Below are positions 1 to 10,119 of a DNA stretch of 64,000 nucleotides, piece after piece; positions within the stretch are counted from its first letter, which is position 1, and every line of letters begins with the position of its first letter. Source of the DNA: Metridium senile (taxonomy: Eukaryota > Cnidaria > Anthozoa > Actiniaria > Metridiidae); the NCBI GenBank assembly GCA_949775045.1, contig OX459104.1, positions 9,037,655 to 9,101,654 of the forward strand, in the 5' to 3' direction. Both the position numbers and the translations under genes were made by a program. The notes beneath the pieces are model-generated. The model searched no databases. It was given only the letters and a program-made list of their open reading frames with translations, and was not told the DNA's origin.

Positions 1-140
1 TACTCCGACGAAGGGCTAAAGCTCGAAACGTCAGTAAAGTTAAGGCAACATTTTTTACGGTGTTACAAATGTCATTCCATTACCTATCGTTTATATCAAA
101 CACCGACGCAGCCTATACTAGTTTAATCGCTAGTTTATTT
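1..140. repeat. Dispersed repeat, one arm of the hairpin family seen again in the dioxygenase intron
   Basis: The first ~130 bases match 14651-14776 closely, including the phrase CGAAGGGCTAAAGCTCGAAA and the downstream run ending CGACGCAGCCTATACTAG. At the second site the same arm is preceded by its inverted partner. Here the partner would lie before the window starts. No coding potential is visible. It is probably a non-autonomous transposon end; the family is not recognised. Confidence 0.7.
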
Positions 141-230
141 TGACTTTGTAACTGTTTATTCGCATTCGTTGTCAATCATGTTAACAAAATGTCTAATATT
201 GTATGTAGCTCATGCATAATGTTGTGAAAG

Positions 231-511
231 CGTATACACCCTTTCCGAGAAAGTTTGTCACCCGTGAAAAGCACACGAGTTAGTGGCGCAAGGGATCATG
301 GATCAGTTCAGAAACTAAATGTGCATTCGGAACGCCTTGTTTGATAAGTCAAAATGGTCATTTCTTAATAACGGAATGATAAGTGTGGCGATGTGGCCAT
401 GAAATCCCTGCGTTCTACTAACATATATACATAGGTTAACCATAATCCCTTGCGCTAATAGATTGTAGGCTTTTCACTTCACGGTGACAAAGTTTTTAGG
501 AAAGCGTATAC
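231..511. repeat. Short inverted-repeat element (imperfect arms)
   Basis: The left arm (about 231-300) and right arm (about 440-511) are imperfect inverted copies. Both carry a GTATAC end, a TTTGTCAC segment, GAAAAGC, and GCGCAAGGGAT at the inner edge. The middle has no coding potential. The right end abuts the next inverted-repeat element at 508-929, sharing the GTATAC palindrome. Confidence 0.55.
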
Positions 512-929
512 CTATTTCAAAAATCGTTGTCGCAGCCGGTCCACACTCTGAATCCTGCAAAGGTTGTCCGTATTATGAACATAATTTGTGATTTATTACA
601 ATTATTTTTTAATGAAATATCAGTGTTTCATCATCTACCACTTAGGGGCTGTTTATATGATGGCGAGTTGTCCCTGCTAGCCGGGATAACTCTATTATTT
701 TGTGTCCCCTGGGGAATTCAAAACAAAAGAGTTATCCCGGCTAGCAGGGACAACTCTCCTTCATATAAACAGCCCCTAACAGTGTTATGGTCATACAACA
801 CAAACGCGTCCAACCAAAGAAAGAATGAATGAATTGATAACAAATTAAGAAATACCGACATCCTTTGCAGCGTTCAGTGCGTGGACTGTAGCTTTGGCTG
901 CGACAATGATTTTTGAAATAGGTGTATAC
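508..929. mobile_element. Non-autonomous inverted-repeat element hosting a nested palindromic element
   Basis: Arms at 508-564 and 862-929 are inverted copies built on TATTTCAAAAATCGTTGTCG; both end in GTATAC. A third, solo arm of the same family lies at 19462-19530. The interior is interrupted by the palindromic element at 642-779. No transposase is visible, so it would have to be moved in trans. Confidence 0.6.
642..779. mobile_element. Palindromic MITE-like element, ~138 bp
   Basis: It begins TTAGGGGCTGTTTATATGA and ends with the exact reverse complement. The arms extend inward through GAGTTGTCCCTGCTAGCCGG and its complement, leaving a short central spacer around 694-722. The near-complete palindrome and sharp ends fit a MITE folding back on itself. 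A target-site duplication is not clear. Confidence 0.7.
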
Positions 930-1293
930 CAACTAAAAAAAGCGTCAGCCAATGGGTCGTTTCAAGGTCCAATAATATGTTGTATAAAGTTTGTTTCTGC
1001 TTCTTATTATCATCTAGAACAGGTTAATGTCAATGATATTTTAGTTTAATGATATTTTGTGTTGTCTTGTAGTCCACGAACAAAAGGTCGATTTCGTTTT
1101 TAGCGATAAATTGGAAATAATGTGTATACGTTAAGCTAAGAATGAATATATTTTGTTGTTCTTATTAACTTTGTTCAATAAAATTAAATTGTGAGCCTAT
1201 ATACTAGGGGATTTATTGATTTGGTTTGAACTTTTCTGTTCTAAAATTCATTTTGATACTACTTAAAAGTTATATATATAAGGACGCTTGTAA
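930..1293. other. AT-rich spacer, nothing recognised
   Basis: No credible ORF, RNA gene or repeat relationship to other parts of the window was seen here. Confidence 0.5.
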
Positions 1294-1295
1294 TA

Positions 1296-1727
1296 GAGAT
1301 TTTTGTTTTAGCGGCATAAGCTCGCTTTTGGCAAAAGGGAAGGTCCTATTGTATAAAACCAGTTATCTACGACCGCTGTTCACAATAGGTCATTTACATT
1401 ATTGCGTTATATACTAAGAATAGCAAAATGATTTATCTACTTTGTATTGTAAATTAATTCGTGTTAATTGTTCCCTTTATTTTCTGGAGAAATAAAAATC
1501 TGAATAACATTAAAAGTAAATAATAAAGTCCCAAAGAATTCTGATACTTGTTTTAAAATGATCAAAATACATTACTTATATTGATATGTTGAGATAAAAA
1601 TAGGCATTTCTAATCTTTTGTTTATAGTTTCTTCATCTGTTACTCTTCAAAATAATTCCCCATACAGGAAAATATATCTTTGGATTTGACAAATAATTTG
1701 CATGTGATCTGCAATCCCGGCTGCAGT
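1296..1727. mobile_element. Partial copy of the TA-flanked element at 17465-19231
   Basis: From GAGATTTTTGTTTTAGCGGC at 1296 to CGGCTGCAGT at 1727 the sequence matches 17465-17899 with few differences, in the same orientation. The left end is preceded by TA, as at the second copy. Similarity stops sharply at 1727 and no right-hand terminus is present, so this copy is truncated. Short ORFs inside are not supported. Confidence 0.7.
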
Positions 1728-2102
1728 GAGTGCCAATATAGAAAACAATACATTAGCAGTAAATTTTCACCATATTTATCACGTACAAATTTAAGTCAAA
1801 TTCACGAATTACGAATCAATGCACATGCGGCAGAAAATTGTGATAAGTCACAAAAACATGATAGTCAATGGAATTAACTTTGGTGCGTCACATGTGGGAG
1901 AGAAACCAGGGTGCATTACTCGTGTATATTCGTCGTAGTCTTGATGCATGACCGAATATAATAAATTACTAACACGGACAAAACATTTGCATGAAATAAT
2001 GATTCACAAATCACGTACATTTTATGAAGTTTCAAAGTACAGTCTACGCTTGAACTACCTATTGTTAATTTTCTTTGTTATTTTTCTATTGTTAATAGTC
2101 CG
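1728..2102. other. Spacer without a supported gene
   Basis: It contains short open frames, one with a hydrophobic stretch around 2050-2100, but nothing with family resemblance. The hydrophobic frame runs into a dispersed repeat and is not taken as a gene. Confidence 0.4.
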
Positions 2103-2335
2103 GCTGCTAACGACCAAAAATGTTCGTTTTGTGATAAAAGCATGAAACTTGACCAAATATTACTAACTTCACCAAGGCGATCATTTTGTGATATGGGGCC
2201 ATTCAAAATAGGCGCTCGAAACCGAGTACTGCGCATGCCCTAAAATAGGTGTGCATGGAAGCGAGGCTTCACCAAAATATTTAATTTAACTGATCTAATC
2301 TTCATCTATATTGAAGTATCTTAACTGAAATGTGT
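2103..2335. repeat. Dispersed repeat, inverted copy of 9652-9900
   Basis: GCTGCTAACGACCAAAAATG at 2103 and the following ~230 bases recur in reverse orientation at 9652-9900, including the stretch with GCGCATGCCC and the end resembling ATATTGAAGTATCTTAACTG. Short ORFs crossing each copy are fragments of the same repeat. Confidence 0.7.
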
Positions 2336-4579
2336 TACAGGTAAGTTCATGTGTTAGTTGTTGCCCCGAAAGTCGTCACGTGATTGGTCACGTGACTGTG
2401 AGATTTTATATTTTTGTAATTTTTTGATTAAAATATAGGGAGACGCAACTATTATTTTTTAGCATATTTTATGACAGTTAATAGGTTATAAGAATAATAT
2501 CAGTGAAATTTACTTTACCAATACACTGGAAAATTTACTATAGAATTGACTTTGCTATATAGGTGGACGTACAATATATTTGTAACCACTGTTATCATAT
2601 GACCCGTATTTTGCCCGGCGCGCGCTCTTAAGAAAACCATCGAAAAAAGTCACGTGATGGGTTCCCCGTACGGCTTTTTCACCTGGTCCGTACAAACACG
2701 TACGGACCCGCTACTCGAAATGGCTTCCTCAATCAATCAAACTAAATTAAAAAAATTGGGTCATATGCACTCGGTCCATACGTCATGACCGCGAGCCAAA
2801 TATTTTCCCGTACGGCCCTCTTACTCAGTCAATAAGTACTTATTTTATTAGAACAAAGAAGAACAAAGTTTTTGTCTTTTTTGTCAACTATGACGTGACG
2901 CAATCTTGAACCCCGAGCCTTCGTTCCTCTTGGCCAGCCGAGTAACGTAAAACTCTGGGAGACCGGAATTCTCTGCTTATGCTGATTGGCCCTTGAAAAT
3001 ACAATAGTCAGACTAAAAATAGACGAAGTAAAAGCTCTGAAACTATTCTAAACCTTGACAATCCTCAGGTCTCTGGCATCCAGTTATTTACTAAATGTCA
3101 ATCGTACCACGAAAGCAAACTAATAACCGTTGGAAAACTATAAATAAATCGACGGTTAAAGCGATCTTAATTGAAGGAGATTTAGACGCGCTTTTATATC
3201 ATTATATAAATCCTGATGGACGTTAAAAAACCTTCCTAAACTTTAAATGTTTCATTAGTGAGGAAAATGTTTATATTTTGGCTTAGAAAATATTTAAAAT
3301 GCTACTCGGTCAATAATATTTTGAATGTCATTAACGTACTAAGTAACACAGGATGCCCAAACCCACAGATCATTATGATATTCTAAGCATGCGCATTCCA
3401 AACCGGAACTCCAAAATTGGAGCTGAAAATTCCGTTCCCCCAGAGTCTAATGTCGGGCGCCGTAAGACCGCTGCCAGACGTGACTCTGGGCTCGAGATTG
3501 GACGTGACGCAAAGCCAACACCCATATTCAGAAGTTTAGCGGAGTAGAACACCACAGGTGGAAACTTGGCGAGCATTGCTACTACATAATCAAATTTTAT
3601 CAAAGATTTTGACCACAAACGGCTATTTCTCGATACAAGCTGACTTGGGTTAAGGTATGTTTGATATTGATCGAAATATGTAAGCTCTGCTGTGAGGTTT
3701 TTTTTTTCTCTGTTGTTTTAGTATTAACATATAAACTTAATATGTCTAGATTCCATAATTAATACGTATAATCGTCGTAAACAACTATATAGTGGTATTC
3801 ATGAAATGTAATTTAGTATACTGATATACCACTATCACAGTGCAGTCTGTTATTGATATAAGTTGTAGAAATATATTACATAAATCTGTGAGACACTGCA
3901 GATTCATTTCATCATTTACTGATGAGTTTACTTTTCGATTCGCATGGTTGAATGGTTCTTTTAAAAAGAGGTCGCTAGCTAATACACTCTATCTAAGGTT
4001 CTGTTAGGTTTATAACAAGTCAATAAACGGCAAACAAACTACCTGTTTTTCTGTCCTATCTTTTTGAACTTCTTTAGAAGATACCAAACACTGCAGCTTT
4101 GAAACCAGCAAACAGTATTAACCATACATACTTTGACTTACTGTTTCACGATAAATAATTTTCAGGTTCCTCCTTTTTCTCTCACTAGTTTCCTCACCAC
4201 ATCAAGTCTCAAGTTCGTTTGTTTGCAATAATTACAAATTATGGATTGTTGACAAAAAAAATTAAATGCGCTTTAAGTAGAATCGCATGTGCCTACTACG
4301 CAAAAAGGAAACAAATCGAATACCCATACCACAAAAGTCAAGTTTTGTCGTTGTCAGGACTGCGGTGCAGTTCACCAACTTTCTTTAAAATTCAATAAAT
4401 TGAAATTCGTTGATGACAAAAGAATCCGAAAATAATCAAGTTGAATTATAATGATTGAAAATCAGAATAAAATGACTTTTTATCCATTTGAGTGGTTTCG
4501 TACAGTTAATAAACATCGGGGTAAATTTACATCTCTGAACTCTAGATATCATATAAAATAAAACCGTTCCTTCGACACC
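2336..4579. other. Gene-free stretch with a few short palindromes
   Basis: AT-rich, with no ORF that resembles a protein family. Small features seen: two CACGTG sites at about 2377-2397 around a CCAAT-like ATTGG; a perfect 8-bp hairpin GGTCCGTA / TACGGACC near 2685-2710; and an inverted pair TATAGTGGTAT / ATACCACTAT near 3786-3834. A 64-codon frame at 3353-3547 has no recognisable features. Confidence 0.4.
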
Positions 4580-4583
4580 TATT

Positions 4584-4655
4584 TCCCCAGTGGTTAAAGA
4601 CTGCAGATCTATCATGGGTCGTCAATTCGAATCCGGCTGGAGAGATTATCTATTG
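4584..4655 (+). repeat. tRNA-like sequence, probable tRNA-derived SINE head or tRNA pseudogene
   Basis: It contains an A-box-like CAGTGGTTAAAGAC, an anticodon-loop-like GACTGCAGATC as found in Cys(GCA) tRNAs, and a B-box-like ATTCGAATCC with the normal spacing. The acceptor stem does not pair and the anticodon stem is poor, so a functional tRNA is unlikely. The split pol III promoter elements fit a SINE head or decayed tRNA. Confidence 0.45.
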
Positions 4656-4979
4656 GGGGTCTGCACGTTATTAAGAGAATGTTTTATTGTTATACTTAGA
4701 ACGATATTTCTTTTCGACCTGGATTGACTAGGCGGCACACAGCCAATCAAACAAGTTCAACATAGACATGATCTGTTCTTTCAGAATCATAAAAGAGACG
4801 GAGTTATAAGATCACATAATATTTCATGCCTTTCATTGCTAAAAATAATTAATCGATCATCATCATTCAACCCTAACGCTAAAAATATCGGCTACACATA
4901 AATAACACGGTTGGCGGTCAACTCTCTCGGCATTAATTGTGCGAAAATTCGCGCCAAAACAATTCCCCCGTCATTTGTA

Positions 4980-5062
4980 ATATACAAATTAGGTAATACC
5001 TAATAGCGGAGCTCCCAGTTTAATTTTTTCTTACAACATCAATATGTGCATGTAAATTAATA
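4980..5062. repeat. Dispersed repeat, second copy at 49940-50016
   Basis: Matches 49940-50016, sharing GGTAATACCTAATAGCGGAG, GCTCC(C/T)AGTTTAA and CAACATCAATAT. The preceding 4915-4980 resembles 9530-9640 (CGCGCCAAAA). Probably internal sequence of non-autonomous elements. Confidence 0.6.
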
Positions 5063-5123
5063 CCACTTATTAGATATTTTCTTGGGTATTACGGGCTGAT
5101 ATTTTACTAGTTGCTTACGTATT

Positions 5124-5447
5124 TTGCCGGGCAATAAGGACATTGAGTGGGTATCAGTCTATCAAAGAGTGTATAGCTTAACAAATAATTTTAGATTAAG
5201 AGAATTCCAATATAAGATACTGAATAACTGTTTATTCTTAAACATGAAGTTATATAAATTTAAAATAGTGGACTCGCCTTTATGCACATTTTGTAAAACA
5301 TCAAACGAATCTATGGAACATTTTTTAGTCGAATGTGTAAAATCAAAGGACCTATACTTTAACATTGACCAATGTCTAAGCAGCGCAAATGTAAAGTTAA
5401 TACCAGAGCTAAGTTTTAAAAATGTTCTCATTAATAGGGAGTTCTGA
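5124..5447 (+). pseudogene. LINE fragment: 3' end of a reverse transcriptase ORF with zinc-binding domain
   Basis: The ~107-residue frame resembles the zinc-binding region found C-terminal to reverse transcriptase in non-LTR retrotransposons. It has a W...VY segment, QYKILNN, then C-T-F-C followed 11 residues later by E-H-F and a Cys (a CCHC-type arrangement). There is no reverse transcriptase core upstream, so the copy is 5'-truncated, as is usual for LINEs. Its 3' untranslated tail runs on to about 7020 and is split by the hAT element at 5654-6899. Confidence 0.65.
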
Positions 5448-5653
5448 AGACACTATGGAAGGTTTCTTATTTTTACTATACAAATATGTACTTTATAATT
5501 GCAAACAAAAACAGTTACTTCCTGTCATTAAATATTATCAAATAAATCTAATAGACTATGAATAAATCGAATACATCATTGCAAAAAAAACAAGCTATAC
5601 ACTCATTTGAAAAAATAAGAGAAAACCAAAGCTTATTCATAATTTAGTCAATA

Positions 5654-6899
5654 CAGGGGCGGATCCAGGATTTTACAAAGGGGGGTGGCTAACTCCAAAA
5701 TCAATTAAAATGATAGGTCTAGGGTTGCGGACAACTCTTTATGTCTAGGCAATGCAAAATTCATATCATACATTTATAAAAATAATACATTAAAAAAAAT
5801 AATTTGTAAAAATAACTCGATATCTCGGACTTTTCCCAGCCCTTGAATGTCTGTAAATAGAGGTTCCACTGCACCTATTTAAAAAGGTGAAGGAACCGAA
5901 AAGGATACACAAATATGGATTGGCACGTAACTGCAATCCGAAATAAACACCGGCGAGGTTCAAAGTAAGCAGATTAGAACGATCATTTATGTCCCGAGAT
6001 CAATTAAGACTTGCCTTTTCGAATTGACAGTTACTTATTACTTATCACCAAAATAAATTAAGCAGTTTCGAAAACAAATATAGCGGAATTTCAAACAGAG
6101 AAAAGTACAAACCTTACAACATTAGGTATGCAAGAGAGAGGGTGCTATCATTTTCCTTGGGTGATTCTTTATAAATGCCTCGCAAACCTGTTCTCTACTA
6201 ATGGGGATGACATGCCCATGCATGGCAATAACGGCTAAGTCAGATAATCTTTGCGTTGTCATCGTGATTCTTAGCCATGTGTGCACTCGCCTTACACAGG
6301 AGAATGAGCGTTCAGCCTCCGTGCTACCAATTGGCAAAACAGCAAGAATTTTCAAAAGTTATCTGATGTTAGGAAAGAACATGTTATCAGCATGCTTTGA
6401 CAAAAGTGATGTCACAGATGTTTCCTCTATGGCCTGGCGCTTGCAGTGATTGGTCCAGCGAGACAGCTCACTTTCAAAGGCCGATGAAACTGGCAGCAAG
6501 TGATCCCACTTCTATTGCAGGACGTTGGCAAGTTCATATATGGCTTCTGATGACTTTGTGACGATTATTGTGGGGACGAGAGCACAGAGCTCGTAATGCG
6601 CTCGCTTTTCCTTGCTGTTTTTTTCGGATGAACGCTGCTACCATGTACTACAGGCTCTCATGACAACTGAGATTTACGAGAATAATAATAAAGTATTGAT
6701 TCCGATCAAAATAAAACTAATTATTTAAAATTATTAAATTATTCAAGTTAACTCTTTGACTATTTTTATACAATGGGACATATTCATATTTTTTTCTTTT
6801 ATTTACTGATTATAATCAACTAATCATTTTTCCTGTTTTAAATCCTGCAAAGAGGGGGGTGGCTAGCCACCCAATCCACCCCCCCTGGATCCGCCCCTG
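5654..6899 (-). mobile_element. hAT-superfamily DNA transposon, degenerate, 1.25 kb
   Basis: Ends are CAGGGGCGGATCCAGG on the left and its near-exact inverted complement CCTGGATCCGCCCCTG on the right, typical of hAT termini. CAATA occurs directly before the left end (5649-5653) and directly after the right end (6900-6904). That suits a short target duplication, although 8 bp is usual for hATs. It sits in a LINE 3' tail that resumes after it. The transposase remnant inside is on the minus strand. Confidence 0.8.
6122..6625 (-). pseudogene. hAT transposase remnant (C-terminal dimerisation domain)
   Basis: The last 77 residues hold the hallmark hAT dimerisation region: ILAVLPIGSTEAERSFS, then RLSDLAVIAMH. 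The reading continues upstream through a segment resembling the preceding helical region (LPVSSAFESELSRW). It is broken by a TAA just before the ILAVLP segment and a TAG further upstream. No catalytic N-terminal part is visible in the 1.25-kb element, so it is an internally deleted, inactive copy. Confidence 0.75.
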
Positions 6900-7020
6900 C
6901 AATATAATTTAATAACGAATTAGCCAAAAAACGCTATATTTAATTTATGTACTTTTTTAGTCTTTTGTAATTGTGTTTATGTAAGTGTAAAAAACTATCA
7001 AAAAATCAATAAAATATATA

Positions 7021-8916
7021 AAAAAACTGTTAACTGTTTATTGTAATTTCTATAGCATCTTTAATCGAAAAATATAACTTTTCGAAGATTCAGCGCGCGG
7101 AGAGAGAATCAGAACAAAGCCCTGGAAAAGCCAGTAAAATGTAAGATATTTCTCGCTCTCTTTTTGATTGACATAATGTCAAAAACCTCATTGGCTATCG
7201 ATGTAGATGACGCCATCATGTAACGCAACGCACAAAAGGAAAGTTTGTCATTTACACGAGGGGCGGAGATTTCTCATTAAAAAAAGTCCCATAAAAGCAT
7301 GTTAATGGACAATTCATGAATGGAAATTGATTTAATGTAAGTAAAAAATTGTAATAAATCTCACTGCCTTTTCTTAGGTTGGTTATCGTTTCCATTCTAT
7401 GCACTTTTTCATCTTTTTCTCAAATTTTCAACTGTCACTTCAGTCAATAGTTTTGTTCAGACAAAAAAGTGTTCAGAAATGTTTTTGATGGAAAATACCA
7501 TTCCCAAACGATAGTGTGAATAGCCTTATTATTATCCCTTTTATTTTTAAGTCATTAAGCTTATTTTGCTTTTGATAACGCCTTGAAAAAGTGCTGTCGC
7601 TGAACAGTCGTTTTACGGCCGCTTTTTACCTTCTTTTATTTTCCAAAGTATGTTAGGATTCCGGATAGAAAAGGTTAAACCTTTTCATCGTATTAGATTT
7701 ACTAAAAAGTAGTCATGGCAAATCTTCAAAACAAAACAAAAAGTTCTTTTGAAATGGAATTAAAAGCCTCAAAAATTATAAGTTCTACCAACACAACTGA
7801 TCGATTTGAAAAGACAAGGATTTTAAAAGAAGGTATTTTATTATGAAAAACTTAGTTTGTGTAAAACATCATTTTCGACTTTGAAGTAAAAACTACTAAA
7901 AAAAAAAAGCTCGTTTAGTAAGCATAAAATAGTCAATGCTGCTAAATATACAGAAGTTATTCAACCAATTTTAAATTGTGTTTGTATTTCAATTTATCTT
8001 TGATGTTTTCCGTTTATGAGGTTTAAAAGTACATAGATAAACACCTTTCAATCGACCAAAGTACAATTTACACATGCACAAACATCGTTTCATGTACGGT
8101 TTTTATCTCAAAAAGTAAATAAAATGGAGATAAACCTTTTCTCTTTTCTTTCTATAATAAAACGGAGAACGGAAGTTTTGAGGTGTTTTTTTTTTTCACG
8201 CTCGGTATATCAAATAAGCAGTTTTTTTTTCTCTCAAAAACGTGAAACAAATAATAATCTTGAACTTACTTTATCGGTGATTATTCTCCTGAGGTTTTCT
8301 TCTCTTCAATGACATTGATCATATTTTGACGAATAAATGTATGAACTTGAATTTTGATGGTTTAAACATTGTTCATAGCTATAGTTCAACTGCCAAGCTT
8401 GAAAATCCTTCAATAAACTGTGCCTAGGGAACTTCAAGATTTGAAGACAGTTTTCATAACAAACAAGGTCGCTTCTTTATCAATTTTTTTTTTGAATTGC
8501 TGTAGTCTTTTAATATTCTTCCACGAAGGTTTCTACAAATAGGTTTTCTTGATCTTTTGGAATCAGTCTTTTCTGCTTTTCTTTAGTATAATTTCTTCGT
8601 TTTTGTGTCCTTCGAGTTTATGTTCTTCTTCGGTCAAAACTCTCTTTGTTCTTCGAAGTTCATCTTTCTCCGTTGTTATTTTGTATTAATGTAAGCTCTG
8701 CTATTTTGTTGTTGTTTGTTTGACTTTTTTGTCGATAAATTAAAAGAACAACTTTGCTTTGTTGATCTAGCGCTATTTGGCGCGCGCGTCACTTTTGTTC
8801 CCGCCGAAATATAACAACCAATCAGCATCGCGATGGGCGCGGACGTCGTCGGACGTACGCTTGGGATTCCTGTGTGAAAACCATCGAAAATCAACTCGAT
8901 GCATTACCATTTTTTC
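7021..8916. other. Gene-free stretch, T-rich, with a CpG-rich patch
   Basis: No credible coding region. A patch at about 8765-8860 is richer in CG dinucleotides (GGCGCGCGCG, GCGCGGACGTCG) and contains AACCAATCAG, a CCAAT-type motif. It could be a promoter-like or element-internal sequence, but no gene follows it. Confidence 0.4.
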
Positions 8917-9475
8917 TTAAGGAGGCTCGAAATGGTTTCTGTATATATCTATATACCTACTTTATATTGCATTTTATGCAGCATTATTGTGAAGCTACAC
9001 AGTTAACCGATATATCATTTTAAAGCTTATGGATCTAGGATTTCATTTTTTTTTTTATTATTGTGTTTGACGTTGTCATGACAACAGCAGGCAGCTGAAA
9101 AAAGGACCTGAAATTCCTTTATTAAAGCTGATATCTCCAAATCCTTTAGGTGAAAGTTTTTTTAAACTTGTACATGTCTAGTTCCCTACCTGTTCTTGCA
9201 ACTGAGGAAAAATAAAAAAAATCTGTAATGCGAAACCTTTAAAATATTAAAAAAATTATTTTTTCTAGATATAAATGTTTTTTTCATTACAGATTTTTCT
9301 TAAAATGGATCTACTAAATCTAAACCTTAATTGGAACAAATTGCCAAAAAATAAAAAAAATCTACCATTTCATTGTATTGTTATTAATAAAAATACATTT
9401 TGTACGCGTCAGAGGGGTCTTGTAAAATTGGCGATATTGCGCGCGCGCTCAAAAAACCATTTCGAGCCTCCTTAA
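8917..9475. mobile_element. TTAA-flanked inverted-repeat element, ~560 bp
   Basis: TTAA at 8917-8920 is followed by GGAGGCTCGAAATGGTTT. The inverted complement ends at 9471 and is followed by TTAA at 9472-9475. A TTAA duplication is the signature of piggyBac-type integration, although the tips do not start with the usual CC(C/T). No ORF of note lies inside, so it is non-autonomous. Confidence 0.65.
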
Positions 9476-9483
9476 GTATGGTG

Positions 9484-9521
9484 CTCCGCTCGCGCGGGCC
9501 TTCGGCCCGCGCGGGAGCTCC
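9484..9521. repeat. GC-rich perfect hairpin
   Basis: CGCGCGGGCC, loop TTC, GGCCCGCGCG, flanked by GCTC/GAGC, make a compact stem-loop. It lies directly after the TTAA element and inside repeat sequence containing GGAGCTCCGC, also seen at 4980 and 49965. No poly-U tract follows, so a terminator is not claimed. Confidence 0.6.
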
Positions 9522-9651
9522 GCTAAAAATACTCGGTCTGAGTGCTAAAAATAGTCGACCAAATTCGCGCCAAAAATAATTTCCCCACCATTTTTTCAAT
9601 TCCCATTTTTGAATAAATTTCGAGGTGGCGGTCAAGTCTCCATTTCACACT

Positions 9652-9900
9652 ACTGCACATTTCAGTGAAGATACTTCAATATAGATCAAGATTAACAATC
9701 TAAAATAGAATTAAATATTTTGGTAAAGCCTCGTTTCCATGCACACCTATTTAGGGGCATGCGCATTACTCAGTTTCGAGCTCCTATTTCGAATGGCCCT
9801 ATATCACATAATGATCGATTTGGTGAAGTTAGTAATCTGGCCAAGTTTCATGCTTTTATCACAAAACGAACAATTTGATATATTTTTGGTCGTTAGCAGC
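9652..9900. repeat. Dispersed repeat, inverted copy of 2103-2335
   Basis: Reverse-complement relative of 2103-2335, ending in GACGACCAAAA-type sequence (TTTTTGGTCGTTAGCAGC here). Small indels separate the copies. Confidence 0.7.
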
Positions 9901-10119
9901 TGGACTATGTGTTTTCTTCCAATGTAGTGCAAGCTAATGCTAATCGGAAGAGTGCAGTTCAGTAGCTTTTCCACTAAGAGCGTTAGCTTTGCTCCAATTA
10001 TAGCTCTACAACACATAAGACAAACCTCAAATAATTTCCATGCAGATTAAAGACACCCACAATAGTTGGTAAGTTTTAGTAGTTCAATATAATTTCTAAA
10101 AAGCTTTTTCCTTTTTCAT

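Noticed and set aside
1680..1877. Cys-rich 65-codon frame, possible zinc finger
   Set aside because: Cysteine and histidine spacing fits no finger type and the first part lies in a truncated mobile element.
3353..3547. 64-codon frame rich in Arg and Pro
   Set aside because: No homology cue, no splice sites or repeats supporting it, and an overlapping antisense frame of similar length.
8676..8894. Minus-strand 72-codon frame over the CpG-rich patch
   Set aside because: Open mainly because of local base composition; no domain features or partner exons.
9484..9521. GC hairpin as a transcription terminator
   Set aside because: No U-run follows and intrinsic terminators are not expected in a eukaryotic genome; it is part of repeat sequence.
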